Shown in pieces: positions 50,458 through 62,498 of a DNA stretch of 64,000 bases. Made by a program: the position numbers and the translations under genes. The number at the start of each line of letters is the position of its first letter. Position 1 is the stretch's first letter. The notes under the pieces were generated by a model. That model was not told where the DNA came from. It ran no database searches and saw nothing but the letters and a program-made list of their open reading frames with translations. Origin of the DNA: Parietaria judaica (taxonomy: Eukaryota > Streptophyta > Magnoliopsida > Rosales > Urticaceae); NCBI GenBank assembly GCA_954871525.1, contig OX940872.1, forward strand, positions 23,593,746 through 23,657,745, read 5' to 3'.

Positions 50458-51243
50458 GGAAGCTCGGACGCTGGGCGGAAAATTCGGGTTCAGTTCTCTT
50501 GACATTCAAGAACTACTTTTGTATGCTTGTAATCGTTTCTTTATATTTTTTTTTTAGGAAAATCTATCGTTTAGGCGTTTTTGAAGCGCGACTTTTATCT
50601 TTATTTTTGGTAATTTCCATTGTATGTTTCTGTTGAGCCAGTTTGTAGACATTAAAAAGAGCTTAGCAAGTTCGTTGATATTTACCATTGGATTTTTCCT
50701 TGGCAATGCATTTCATTAATGTGAAAGTAACCATTATAAATGAAAGGGCAAAAAAGGCAATGAAAGTGAAGATATTCGAAACGGGATTTTACATGGAAAC
50801 TCGGAGTATATATCACAAACAAATCAACGTTCCGAGAAGCTATGAAAGAGTCTGTGCCAAATCAACGCATTCCGGTCACAAACTTTCACAATTCCGTTAA
50901 CTAATGGACTTTACAATGCCAATCACATAACGACCCGAGTCAAATAAACCGGATTCGGGTCAGAAACTTTAGCACTTACTTTGCTTAGAAGAAATCCGTG
51001 GGCCAAATGGGCAATCAAAAGAGGAAAAGCGTTGTTTGTGTCCCTTGAAATCTATATAGGGAGGTTGAAGTTGAGCCATACTTTATGATAAAGCTTCTAT
51101 ATTATGAGATTTTTGGGGTCGTTTCAATAAAGTCCAAACACATCTTTATGCAAAGAGTAGCTACAAAGAGATTGAGTGGTCCATCATTTTTTGCATGCAG
51201 ATATTGGGACAATCACAGTGAGGATTGCAGATTGGTGATTTCC
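50458..51243. other. 3' flank of HRLI copy 2 and non-coding DNA
   Basis: The first 200 bp would be 3' UTR. After that there is no supported gene. A 69-codon frame at 51085-51294 runs into the repeat below and is not recognised. Confidence 0.45.
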
Positions 51244-54096
51244 CTTTGGAGGGTTGCTCTTGTGGCTATTCAAAGATTGTCCAATATTTACTGAAAAACC
51301 GAATCCGAGAACCGAGGACCCTAAGAAGAATAGTATGGTCCGATTTGTAAAACGAGGTTTTTGCTCTTGTATACGACTTTGAATGACACTTCGACGATAC
51401 GATTGTAGTTTGAGAGCCGATATTGAAGGCTCATTTGTACCTTATCCTGCTTAATGTGTAACATGTTTTTAATATAACAATTAAAATTAATAATATGTGT
51501 TAAATGCTCGAAAACGGATCAACACTAATGCGGCCTAATTTATGGTTTTGGGCCGGGCCCAATGCTCACTTGATGATTGGATCGGGCTGATTCTTCGTGG
51601 CTGGGGTTGAGTCGTTGCCCCAGGCGAGGCAACTGAGTCGGCGATGTCTTCGTGGCGATGCGACTTGTCGTTGTATGGTGGTGAATTCCTGCAAAATGAA
51701 CAAACGATGCCCGACCTCACAAGATGAAGGCTGCCTACGTACCCAAATGGGATCAGGGCATCACATAGTTCATGGTTAGTAGGTGTTCAAATGGGGTGAG
51801 GCGTATGATTATATGTCTCTGAGAGGTCGGAGGTCTTTTCCGGTACATTTCCCTTTGTTTCCGTTTCCGAGAACGCCCTCCGGATTTAGAGAGAAATGAG
51901 AATAACGTCAATCCCGAACTAGGCTCATCGAAGTTCGTTAGTCTCATACCTCGTCTCTTTTAAGGAAAGATTTCACTCCTCGAGCTGGGCTCGTCAGAGT
52001 ATCGATCCCGGACCTTTGTCTTTAGGAGAGGGAATGAGACGTGAACTTAGAGTGAGGCATAGAGGGGGGACTTTATTGCTCGTTTTACCTCTCCATATTA
52101 GTCGGGCGATATTACGTCGGAAAAGGCGAAGGAAATGATGAACGGAGTTTTCCCGGAGTTAGAGAGAAAAATGTGTACAAATAGAGATTTTATGCCGGAT
52201 TGATCTTTTTTTTATTGGCCGAATTCCTCTTTATCCGAGTGAGAGCCTCCTCTTTGCAGGTGAAGAGAGATCAATTTTATAGGCAATTGAAAAACTGTCT
52301 TTATTTGACAGTTTAGTGCAGTTTCATGTTTGACAGTATTGTTGATCATATGCGCGGTCATACCTACGATCTCCTTATCCATAAAGCGGAATTAGTCCGT
52401 TTTGGTTGAGATATTTAAGGAATTCGTTCTCCCTTATCTGCTGGTCAAATATCAGAGTTAAATGAGCTGTTTAAATTCGAATTATGGAGAAAATACTTAG
52501 TCAAGGAAAGACTAAGTAAAAAGCCTTAAAATGTGGAAGAAGTTGTTATCTTGTTGAGATCTTTTGGGGATCTATTTAAACTGATCTATGGCTCCCAATT
52601 TCGTTCATCCAATCAACCATAAAGTGAGAGAAAATCGTTCAGAGCTACAGAGAGCATTCTAGGCATTTTCTCACAATTTTCGTGGATCGTTCGTTGGCGT
52701 TTTCTTCCCGAGAAGAAGTCTGAAGAGGTCTGAAGCACTTCAGTATCGTCAACGGAGTTGTGCATACTTGCACAGATCGACACTCGCCGGAAGTCGCCTT
52801 ACCCCCTTGCCGAGCCGCCGTGTCGTCGTCTTAATCAGCGGGTTACAAGTCTGGTTACATCGCTGGTCGCACTGGTTAGAGTGTATTTTCCAGTTTGTTG
52901 TTCGGTGAACAAATCGATTGTGTAACGTCCATCTTGTAATTATCAATGTTGATTAATCTGGGTGAGGGCCCCGCAGAGTAGATAGGTATCGAACTGCGTT
53001 AACAAAACATCGTGTGTGTCTCTTTATTTTTGCGTACGTTTATTTGTCGTTATTTTTTGCATAACCGAAGAACGTGACGTTCCAGCAATGAAAATAATAT
53101 ATGGGGCAAATGTGCCTTATGCTTGGTGTGCGTGGGTCAAACAATGATTATTTGATTTAAAAAGGGTGTCACTTGTACCAAGTGGTATGGTGCCCTTTGT
53201 TTATCTTTATATATATATATATATAATATTATATATATATATATAATCGAATGTTAAAAACGTCGTATGCAATTGTACTGCATAAGTGCATATATTTGCA
53301 CTTCACAATATCAATTATATATTTATTTATATATATATATATATATTTAGTAGTATTATACTTATTTTATTTTGTTTTATCTCGGGCTTTATTTTTGGTT
53401 GGGCCGTTAGTTTTTGAGGCCGAAAAAATACCCGTAACAATATGTATGCATTATTATAGATGAATAGATGAAAACTATCTAGGATGGGTATAGAAGTTTT
53501 CATATGTTAATTTGCTTGTTAGTACAAACACGAGGTTCAAACTCAATTTCATGACCGAATTCTAGGATGAATGTGCGGATTTGACCCTTCCGCACCAAAA
53601 TAAAAATAAACTCTTTATGACATATGCGAAGTTTTGATCTTTACTTTGGAGGATTGCTCTTGTGGCTATTCAAAGATTGTCCAATATTTACCGAAAAACC
53701 AAATCCGACAACCGATGAACCTAAGAAGAATAGTATGGTCTGATTTGTAAAACGAGGTTTTTGCTCCGGTATACGACTTTGAATGACACTTCGATAATTC
53801 GATTGTAGTTTGAGAGCCGATATTGAAGGCTCATTTGTACCTTATCCTGCTTAATGTAACGTGTTTTTAATATAATAATTAAAATTAATAATATGTATGC
53901 ATTATTATAGATGAATAAATGAAAACTATCTAGGATGGGTATGAAAGTTTCATATGTTAATTTGCTTGTTAGTACAAACATGAGGTTCAAACTCAATATT
54001 ATGACCGGATTTTAGGATGAATGTGCGGATTTGACCCTTCCGCTTCAAAATTAAAATAAACTCTTTATGACAGATGCGATCTTTTGATCTTTACAT
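51244..54096 (+). repeat. Tandem duplication (period about 453 bp), first copy split by an LTR insertion
   Basis: Unit 2 is 53644-54096. Unit 1 is 51244-51497 plus 53440-53643, interrupted by the insertion 51498-53439. Shared phrases include GGCTATTCAAAGATTGTCC, GTAAAACGAGGTTTTTGCTC and GCTCATTTGTACCTTATCC in the first part, then ACTATCTAGGATGGGTAT and GGATTTGACCCTTCCGC in the second. Confidence 0.92.
51498..53439 (+). mobile_element. LTR-type insertion, 1942 bp, ATATG target duplication
   Basis: It starts TGTTAAATGC and ends ACCCGTAACA, with ATATG on both sides (51493-51497 and 53440-53444). The uninterrupted site (ATATGTATGC) survives in the second tandem unit at about 53892. No pol coding is present. 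The text CCCCGCAGAGTAG followed by CGAACTGCGTTA (about 52972-53006) resembles LTR leader regions, and a related stretch is at 61445-61495. It is most likely a large solo LTR, or alternatively a short non-autonomous element. Confidence 0.87.
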
Positions 54097-54454
54097 CTTT
54101 AAAAAAATGCAAATATAATCCGTCTTTCATAATTTTAGTATAGATTAGATCTTTTACCGGTCAATTATGAGAAAAATTAACGATTTTTCTAATTAAAAGA
54201 GAGTGCGATTTCCGATAGCGCGATAGCGCCAAAAAGACCACATAAAAAAAAAAAAAAATTAAAATGAGCAAGTTGCCCCATGAGAAGTCATTTATTAGTT
54301 TATTTAATGCGACTTTGTTCTTATCTTCAGCATTGAAATTTTGACTTTCTTTTTCTTATCAACAAATTGATTTTTCTATATGGTCCATAAGCTCACCCAA
54401 TCATCTGCGTCACAGAAGATCCAACCCCCAAAAAAAAAATTCTCTCGGAAGATC
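54097..54454. other. Upstream region of the dioxygenase gene
   Basis: AT-rich; it would hold the promoter and 5' UTR. No clear TATA box or other element. Confidence 0.4.
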
Positions 54455-56871
54455 ATGTCTAATTTCATTTACGATAGAGCAAGCGAAGTGAAAGCATTCG
54501 ACGACACAAAATCTGGCGTCAAAGGACTCGTAGATTCTAACATAACCAAAATCCCTCGCTTCTTTCACAACCCGAAAAACGAAATCGCCGAAAACGCAGC
54601 CACATTTGGAGAAGAATTGAGCAATATCCCGGTGATAGACCTCGGTGGCGGAAGCGACGTCATCACGAAAGTGAGAGAGGCGGCTGAGAAGTGGGGGTTC
54701 TTCCAAGTCGTTAATCATGGAATCCCTCTTGGCGTCCTCGAGAACACCACGAGTGGTGTCCGCCGTTTTTTCGAGCAAGACGACGAGCGAAAGAGGGGGT
54801 TCTACACCCGGGATGTTACGCGGAAATTCGTTTATAATAGCAATTATGGTCTGTTCGTTTCTTCCACGGCGAGTTGGAGCGACTCGTTCTTCACTTACAT
54901 GGCTCCAAGCCCGCCCGAGCCTGAGGAATTACCCGAGACATGCAGGTATATGTAATACGAGCTTTTGTTAAGTATTTGAACTCGTATTTTTTGAAATACA
55001 ACGATTCGAGTCCCCGACAGACATAAACTTGAAAAACGCTAGCTCCGAGAACAAAATATGTAAAGGTTTAAGAATTTATGGAGTTTGTAGAATACGGACC
55101 GGGGCAATTTTGACCTCCTATAGTTTTTTCACCCTGCAAAATACGGATTTGAATAATCCGGGTCCTTGTATTTGTTATAAAAAAAGCTAACAAAAGATCT
55201 TTATATTAATAGATCTTTGATCTCAGAGCTGTTCGATCTTTGATCCTTTATATTGATATAATGTTTATTTTTCAATTTTTATAAACCAATTAAAATCATG
55301 ATTACATGATTAGGTTTGCCTTAAATAATTAGTAAGAAGTCGTTTTGCCATTTTATTTTTGGTAGTAGTAGTACTATATACATTAAATAATATATCATAT
55401 CATTAATTTTATAATGTACTATATATATATATTATAATTCTTAAATTTTATTGTCATAAGCGTAATTTATGTAAAATCAATTATTTGTATATCAAAATAA
55501 TATTTTTTAATGTATAAATATCACGTCATCAAATATCAATTAAATACACATTATATTTATACGGACTAATTCTTTTTTAATTAAACTTCAATATTGTATT
55601 TTTTTATTTTTAAATTCAAAATGTAAAACTCAAAACCTTAGCCAATACTACTTGAGTTTTTTTTATTTTTATTTTTTATTTTACCAAAAACTTAAATAAA
55701 CACCGTTCTTAATGAATTTAATTCTCTTTAGATCTGGTCGGACCAAACAAGAAAAATTGAATACAAAAGTTAACTAATATGTACTAGGTGTTTTTTTCTT
55801 TCTTTCTATCTACTACATGTAACTAAACCCAAAATGGCAATCGCCATATCTTTTTTTTGAGTTGCAATTGTTAGAAGCGACAATTAGGGTCCAGATATGA
55901 GATGCAAAATGATTACGTCAGGTAAATGGATATAGGTGGGTTTGTGTCTTATCTTCAAACACGAGTAATTTATGGGGCGGTTCTGAGCATATAACATTAG
56001 TACGAAATGATTAAGACACATAGACTCACATAATATGAGACACGAATTACTACTCGTATAAATGGTTATACAAAAACATCATATGACTATAGTTTATATA
56101 TAGGGATGAAATGATCTTGTACACCAAGGAAGTGATGAAACTCGGAAGTTCTCTGTTCAAGCTGTTGTCTGAGGCTCTGGGACTGGACCCGAACCACCTA
56201 ACCGACATCAAATGCGACGAGGGACTCGTCTTCATCGGCCATTACTACCCGGTGTGTCCTGAGCCAGAGCTGACCATAGGAATTGGTAAGCATTTCGACA
56301 ACGACTTCCTCACCGTTCTCCTACAAGACCATGTTGGTGGTCTCCAAGTCCGCCACAATAATCACTGGTTAGACGTTCCGCTGATTCCAGGAGCCCTAGT
56401 CGTCAATGTCGGGGATCTTCTCCAGGTAAATTTCATAAATTTTCTTTCCTTTGGCCTCAACTTGTGAGTAAAACATAAATCAAGTCAGTTGAGTATTTGA
56501 ATTTGTATACTTATAATACAAAATTTACGCCCTCTTACATGAAAAAAACTAAAAAATCACTCATGAATCGCGTAAATAATTATAAAAGTATTGCGATATG
56601 ATCTTTGAATAAAAACGAAATGCAGCTTATTTCAAATGACAAGTTCAAGAGCGTGGAGCACAGAGTCTTGGCTAATCGTGCGGAATCGAGAGTTTCCGTG
56701 GCGTGCTTTTTCAGCACTAGCTTTCAGCCGTCGACGAGGCTGTACGGACCGATCAAAGAGCTATTATCTGAAGATAATCCTCCGATATACAGAGAAACGA
56801 CGGTTCAAGAATATGTTACGCACATGAATACGCTCGGGATTCAAAGTCCCTTAGAACTTTTTAAGCTCTGA
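54455..56871 (+). CDS. 2-oxoglutarate/Fe(II) dioxygenase, ACC-oxidase-homolog family
   Basis: Soluble cytosolic Fe(II)/2-oxoglutarate-dependent oxygenase of the plant family called ACC oxidase homologs. The substrate cannot be read from sequence, and this family is not true ACC oxidase. Three GT-AG exons: 54455-54945, 56104-56425, 56626-56871; 352 aa. Order: [18 protein letters not shown] near the N-terminus, DIOX_N with IPVIDLGG and [13 protein letters not shown], then the double-stranded beta-helix core. The iron ligands are visible as HFD in KHFDNDF (exon 2) and the distal His in SVEHRVLAN (exon 3). The 2-oxoglutarate-binding R-x-S is RVSVACFF. I chose the ATG at 54455 because family proteins begin shortly before the D-R-x-S-E-x-KAFD motif; an upstream in-frame ATG at 54380 would add 25 residues. 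A broken tandem paralog lies at 61927-63339. Confidence 0.93.
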
Positions 56872-57139
56872 ATTGAGTTCTTCTTCAGATGGTGAAAGAA
56901 GTATTAAGTGCGAGGGACACGATCGTAGTTGAGTATTTGAATTTGTATAATTATAAAAGAGATTAATATTGTATAAAAAAAACAACATTACTTGAGACAT
57001 TAGATGTCTTGAATTCGAGTCACCGTGAGGGTATGGTAGGAGTGAAATCCAAAGAACCAAAGAGTTAATATTAATATCTTATATATATATACATATATAT
57101 ATATGTATATATATATATATGCGCAATCTAAAGTTATCA

Positions 57140-57187
<48 letters not shown>

Positions 57188-58040
57188 CGCAATCTAAAGT
57201 TATCAAACCGCACGCAAGTTACTTTACAGATATCACAAGGGCCGTACATGTATAATGATGGATTTTTGTTTTTTGTTTTTTTTCTTAAATTGGTGATACT
57301 GATTGTGCCAATTTTATTTAACGGGTATACCACAAAATCAATAGATATACCGATGTTCTTCCTAAAAAAAAGTAAATGTTACTCAGAAACAAAAAATAAT
57401 ATAGACTTTAAGAAATTTCCAATTTCTTATATATCTAGACATGGTTTTTGGAAGGGTTTTATGAGATTATATAAGAGTTAATATTAATTTTTTTATTATA
57501 TATATATATATATATATGATTTTCTTGATTAAAAAAAGAATTTGAGAATAAAAATATAGTATTAGAAAAATTATATTTATTTGCCCGTAGTACTTTATAT
57601 AATACGTTCTCGTAAGATTTCTAAGAATTAATATCAATATATAAATATGAACCATGTACATTGTACACACTTATGGCCACGATCCACAGAGTAATCCAAT
57701 TAATTTACGGCATTGAAAATTCTACGATCTGAAGTCAAATGTCGATCATTGTCAATCATTAAGTGTCTCTTTACTAATCGTAATAAGGGAATAAAAGAAG
57801 AAGAAGAGAAATTAAGCATAGTATTTAAGAGAAAACCTTGTCTTGACTAAACTTCATAGAATTATTGCACAAAATGACAAGTCGATTACGTGCTTGTAAA
57901 GTATCAACCACTCGACAATCGACACATACTATTGATGAACTAATACTTTTATATTTTATTTTGAGAAGAAAATTGAAGGTTTAATTGGCGAGAGTAAAAA
58001 AATTCGTTTCCTTTTCTACTATTTTTTTTTTATGGTTGAA
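56872..58040. other. Non-coding DNA between dioxygenase and SINE
   Basis: Long TA runs, including 57143-57182. The 23 bp unit starting ATGCGCAATCTAAAG occurs at 57119-57141 and 57185-57207, flanking that run. No gene recognised. Confidence 0.5.
57143..57182. repeat. (AT)20 microsatellite between duplicated flanks
   Basis: Forty uninterrupted bases, bounded by two exact copies of a 23 bp unit (57119-57141, 57185-57207). Confidence 0.95.
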
Positions 58041-58274
58041 AATAGTGTTTGTTTCACCAAACTCGTTTAGCTTAGTTAACTCCACTATACTTTTTCAAGA
58101 AGTTATAAGTTTAAATTACATGAGATGTAAATGCGTGCTCCCTTGTTAAATGCGTGCTCCCTTACATCTTGTAAATTTGAGCAATATGTTTTTACACTAA
58201 ATATATCTAACAATGCAAGAGTACTTTATAACCTCGACTGATAGTCCCACCTATTAAAAAAATAATGTTTGTTT
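58041..58274 (+). mobile_element. tRNA-derived SINE, family 1, copy B
   Basis: Flanked by AATAGTGTTTGTTT (58041-58054) and AATAATGTTTGTTT (58261-58274), one mismatch. It matches the SINE at 3430-3685 along the body (TTAACTCCACTA, AAATGCGTGCTCCCTT, CTAAATATATCTAACA) and shares its end GATAGT(C/A)CCACC(C)TATTAAAAAA. Box A and B are decayed, so this copy looks older or less constrained. Confidence 0.8.
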
Positions 58275-58674
58275 TTCATAATTCTACAATAATTAGTTCA
58301 TAAACTAGTTCGTGTAGTTCATATTTAAACTTATACATCATCGAGATTAAAATACAAAATTTAAGTAAGAGATTTTTTCTTCTTCTTTCAAACGTTAACC
58401 GAGAGAGGGAATCCGTTTGTGACGGGCTTCTGTCTCATTTTGTGGCCATGGTCTTGCACAAAAAAACAATTTTATCCTGGTCTGCTTGTGACTATTTAAA
58501 AATTTGAATAAAATCACTTATTTTAATATGAAGAATAGGAACTTTAGGGGAAAATAGCTATAAACTAAGTGAAACATATATTGTATTCTTTTTTGTCGAG
58601 AGTAGAAGTGTAATTCTACGAACCCGATCTACATCTTTGGTAGGTAGGATTTACACTTTTGGTAATATTAAAAA

Positions 58675-59492
58675 GGATTAATTGCGGTAAAAATACCCAA
58701 TCTTTGGTCAAATTCTCTGCTGTGTATACAACCCCTGTAAATAGCGACAAAAGTATCCAAACTTAGCATTTGAGAGTTGACCGAGAATATCTATCTATGT
58801 GGCAATCAGTCTTTGCCACGTGGCATGCCACGTAATTATTATTTTATTAAATAATATTTTTAAAAAATATTTTAAAAAAACATTTTTATTTTTAAAACAG
58901 AATTATTTTTTATTGTAATAATTTTTTTTCAATACTAACAAATAAAGAATATTTAAATTTAAATATTCATTATTGGTTATAATTTTATTTTTTAAAAAGT
59001 GGGTAGAACGAAGTAATTTTCACCGCTCACGGTTCACTTGAACTCCGTTTCCGGTCCGGTTCACGCCTTGAATAAAATTGTTTGATATGTTTAATAATAA
59101 TAACTAATAAACACATACATAATGTTTAAAAAGTCAAGACATAATTAAATACACACCACTTATTAAAAAATAAAAAATAGTAGTCATATTTATATTTAAT
59201 GAAAAATTATTTTTATTTGTTTGCATGATATTTTTTTGTGTTTGCATTTTAGAATAATAATAATTGTTTAATATTTTTTTTATTTATATATTATTTTTTT
59301 TTATAAAAAATTATCGTTAAATAACCATATGATTATTATTGGTTTTTATTATTAAACATGTTAAGCGATTTCGTTTCACCCGTGAACCGGATCGGAGGCG
59401 GAGGCTTGGGTACTTTTGCCGCCATTTACGGAGGTTGTATACACATCAGAGAATTTGACCAAAAATTGGGTGTTTTTGCCGCAATTAAACCC
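58675..59492. mobile_element. Mutator-type non-autonomous element, perfect 9 bp duplication
   Basis: The left end GGATTAATTGCGGTAAAAAT matches the inverted right end (GGGTTTAATTGCGGCAAAAA), and the arms match for roughly 100 bp through TTTGGTCAAATTCTCTG and GTGTATACAACC. TATTAAAAA flanks it on both sides (58666-58674 and 59493-59501). Size and end sequence are close to the element at 44704-45510. No transposase. Confidence 0.88.
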
Positions 59493-59501
59493 TATTAAAA
59501 A

Positions 59502-61926
59502 TATAAGTCTAGAAAAAAAAAAAGGTGCTGCCCGCCTATATCACACATATATATAACCGCATATACCCTATAAATTATTTCTGAATATTGAAAAGGATAA
59601 TAATGATAGAATGATGGGAATGCAACGTCTTCTTTTTTTCTTTGTTTCTGATAGGTTTTTCCAAAAACAAATTTGTTACGGGTGATTTTTGAAATTAATA
59701 AAAAATCAATTTCAACCCAAAAACATTCCCCGTAGGCCTATATTTTAAAACCGGTAAGCCCGAAAATGCGGAAATATTTTTTATTATCTAATAAAAATTC
59801 TATGATAAAACGTGCCATTCACGCCCCAGAACAAGTCGCGCCCTGACGCGGCCTGTCAGGGTGTGGACGCGCCTTGATGCACCTTGTTACGGTCGCGCAA
59901 GGACTAAAATGGTTATTTTTATTTATCCCGAGCGAGTTCCTTAGGCCTTTTTATAAAGATGAGCTTCAGTTCAATCAAACGGTAACTCATAAGAAGATAA
60001 GGAGTCATAGGAAGGTCCGAGCCTCGATCGACTCCTGTCTCTGCTATCAGGTACCGGCTTGCTCAGGAAAAGCTCAAGTACAATTCCCTTGACTGGCACT
60101 TTAAACTACGTGATGACCTGATCCCGGTAAAACGGGTACGTAACCAACTTCGTTATATGTGACTAGGTGCATCATCATATATTATCGCCCCCTGACTCCC
60201 CAGATATCGAAGAATAAAGATCCAAGCGTCCCCTATAAATGTTCCGATTCTGAATGGTCGTCGATCCATATCCCGAGTCCGGTCCAACCGCTTAGGCATA
60301 GGTCCCAGGTCTTTGCGTTAAAGAGTCGGAGGACCAAGTTCCGATCTGCTCGGTTAGCGGAAGGTCTAGTCCCCAAAAGAACAGTGAATCAAGCGTCTAG
60401 CCCATAAAAATCAATATACGACGATGGGCCGGCCCTATATCAAGACGTGGGCCGCTACGATGTTTGATCCATTTTTCGACATCAACAAAACTCTCAAAGT
60501 TCAAGTCCTTTTATTCAACGTAGGATGACGATGATTTTAAATTAATCCTAGGACACCTTTAAAGCTATCACCACATATATTTTTTAATGCCTGTTTCTTA
60601 AATATTTAAATTCCACTTCTTTCAAGTCGTTTTCATTAGGTATTAATACAAGAAAACCTTCTATATATTAATCCTTGTATATATATATTATATGTAAGAT
60701 TGCAATTGTTGGTTCCCAAACACGATCGTTGACCGAATTAGAAATCACGATATGATATGAATGAACACACTCACAATGAAAAAACAAGTGCCTTCTCAAA
60801 CACCACCACTCTTTGATTGTATATCTATAAGAATATATAAGAGTATTTTAAGAACACTATTTTGTTGTTTGTTTTTATTTTTGTCATTATGTTTAGTAAA
60901 CATGTTGTTTGGAAGATTTGTCAAGACAATAAAAGGTTTGAAAAGTTGCTGAAAATCTGCACATTTAGCTAAAGTCAAAGATCTTCTTCAGAGTTATTGT
61001 CGCGATCAACCAACTCATTCACCATCATTATCTGATATTGGAGCTGGAATTGATCTGATAGAAGGTAGCCGTTGTGTGTTTAATCCCTTTGATCGTGGAA
61101 TATCTCGATTGCCATATTTGGAATCCAAGAAGACCGGCCTATTTAGCATTCGCTGGATGTGGATGGACATCGAGCACTTTGAATGTAAACACACGCATCT
61201 GCTCGATTCAGAGCTGGAGGGCCTTGAGATCTCATTTGTGGAGTGACGACTAGTTGTGGAAAGTTGAAACATCACAAGATCGTTCCGAAGAAAAACACGT
61301 TTTTTCCCTGGAGTTGGATCAGCAGTTGCGCCTGGTCTTGAGGGGGGCATTGTCTACTCCCTTGTGAAACTCATATAACTGTCCTATATAACCGTGTAAC
61401 ATTTCTGAATGTTTTCCAGTGGAATAAAGTATCTGGGTAAGTGCCCCACAGAGTAGGCTCCCATCGAGGCGTTCGCGAACTGCGTTACCAAATATCGCGT
61501 ATTCATTTGTCTCTTTATTTATGCACATATTTGATAATTTAAGCTATCATTGTGTGTTAATATACTTGTGACAAAACTTTGTTGGTATCCGATTTCAAGT
61601 ATTTGAACATGATCAGAGATTGGTGAAAGAGGTAAACAAAGGAGATACAAAGAGAAGATAGTTCTCTGATTTAATAGAAATACAAGTGGGAGTTAAAAAT
61701 ACAACACATACTTTGGGGGTTTATGTAGAGAAACTGCATCACGCTTACCTAATAATCTTGGGCATCAAGTAAGAGAAATAAATAACAACTAATTAAAATA
61801 CAAGACTTGCTATGCAAGCCAAGCTTATTTACGTTAACAACAAGCCAACTTATTTACGTTCACAACAATTACTTTATTATATTAGAACTTAAAATTCAAA
61901 GCTTGGTTGTAAAAAGAAGAAAAAAA
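59502..61926. other. Retroelement fragments upstream of the broken dioxygenase
   Basis: About 60100-60150 (minus strand) holds TACGTACCC...GGGATCAGG...TCATCACGTAGTT, matching phrases at 47.92 and 51.73 kb. About 61425-61520 (plus) holds CCCCACAGAGTAG and CGAACTGCGTTACC, matching the LTR at 52.97 kb. GTTGGTATCCGA at about 61579 resembles a decayed tRNA-Met primer-binding site. No intact element was delimited. Confidence 0.5.
60950..61246 (+). other. Unassigned open frame of about 98 codons, no ATG start
   Basis: The frame is open from just after a TGA to a TGA at 61244-61246. Its non-low-complexity text includes LIEGSRCVFNPFDRGISRL and LESKKTGLFSIRWMW. It is next to LTR-like DNA and could be a gene or retroelement exon remnant. 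I do not recognise the family. Confidence 0.3.
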
Positions 61927-62463
61927 ATGGTGGGTGATCATGGCAAAGGCGAGGCCGAATACGACCGGCTAAGTGAACTCAAAGCTTTTGACGAAACAAA
62001 GGCCGGCGTGAAGGGACTCGTCGATGCCGGGATCACTGAGGTTCCTTTAATCTTCCATAAACCGAGAGATCATGACTCTGTCTCGGGAGATGATGGTTGT
62101 GTTGAGTTCAGTATCCCAGTGATAGACCTTGGAGGACTCATCGACGGCGATCCAGGTAGACGGAGCGAGATCGTTAAGAAGGTTCGCGAGGTGTCAGAAA
62201 AATGGGGTTTCTTCCAAATAGTCAATCATGAAATCTCGGAGAGTGTTTTAGATGAGATCATAGACGGTGTTCGTCGGTTCCACGAGCAAGAAACCGAGGT
62301 GAAGAAATCATTTTACAATCGGGACCCTGATAAGTCAACAAGTTATAACAGCAACTTCGATCTGTACACGGGAATATTTACGAATTAAGGACAGTTTATT
62401 TTGCATCGTAGCTCCTAATCCTCCGAATCCGGATGACTTGCCATCAGTTTGCAGGTATGCGTG

Positions 62464-62498
<35 letters not shown>

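Noticed and set aside
54380..54454. Use of the upstream ATG for the dioxygenase
   Set aside because: The extra 25 residues include a Lys-rich run from an A tract and match no family N-terminus that I know.
56999..57333. IYIYIY-rich frames around the TA runs
   Set aside because: Products of microsatellite DNA on both strands, with no gene context.
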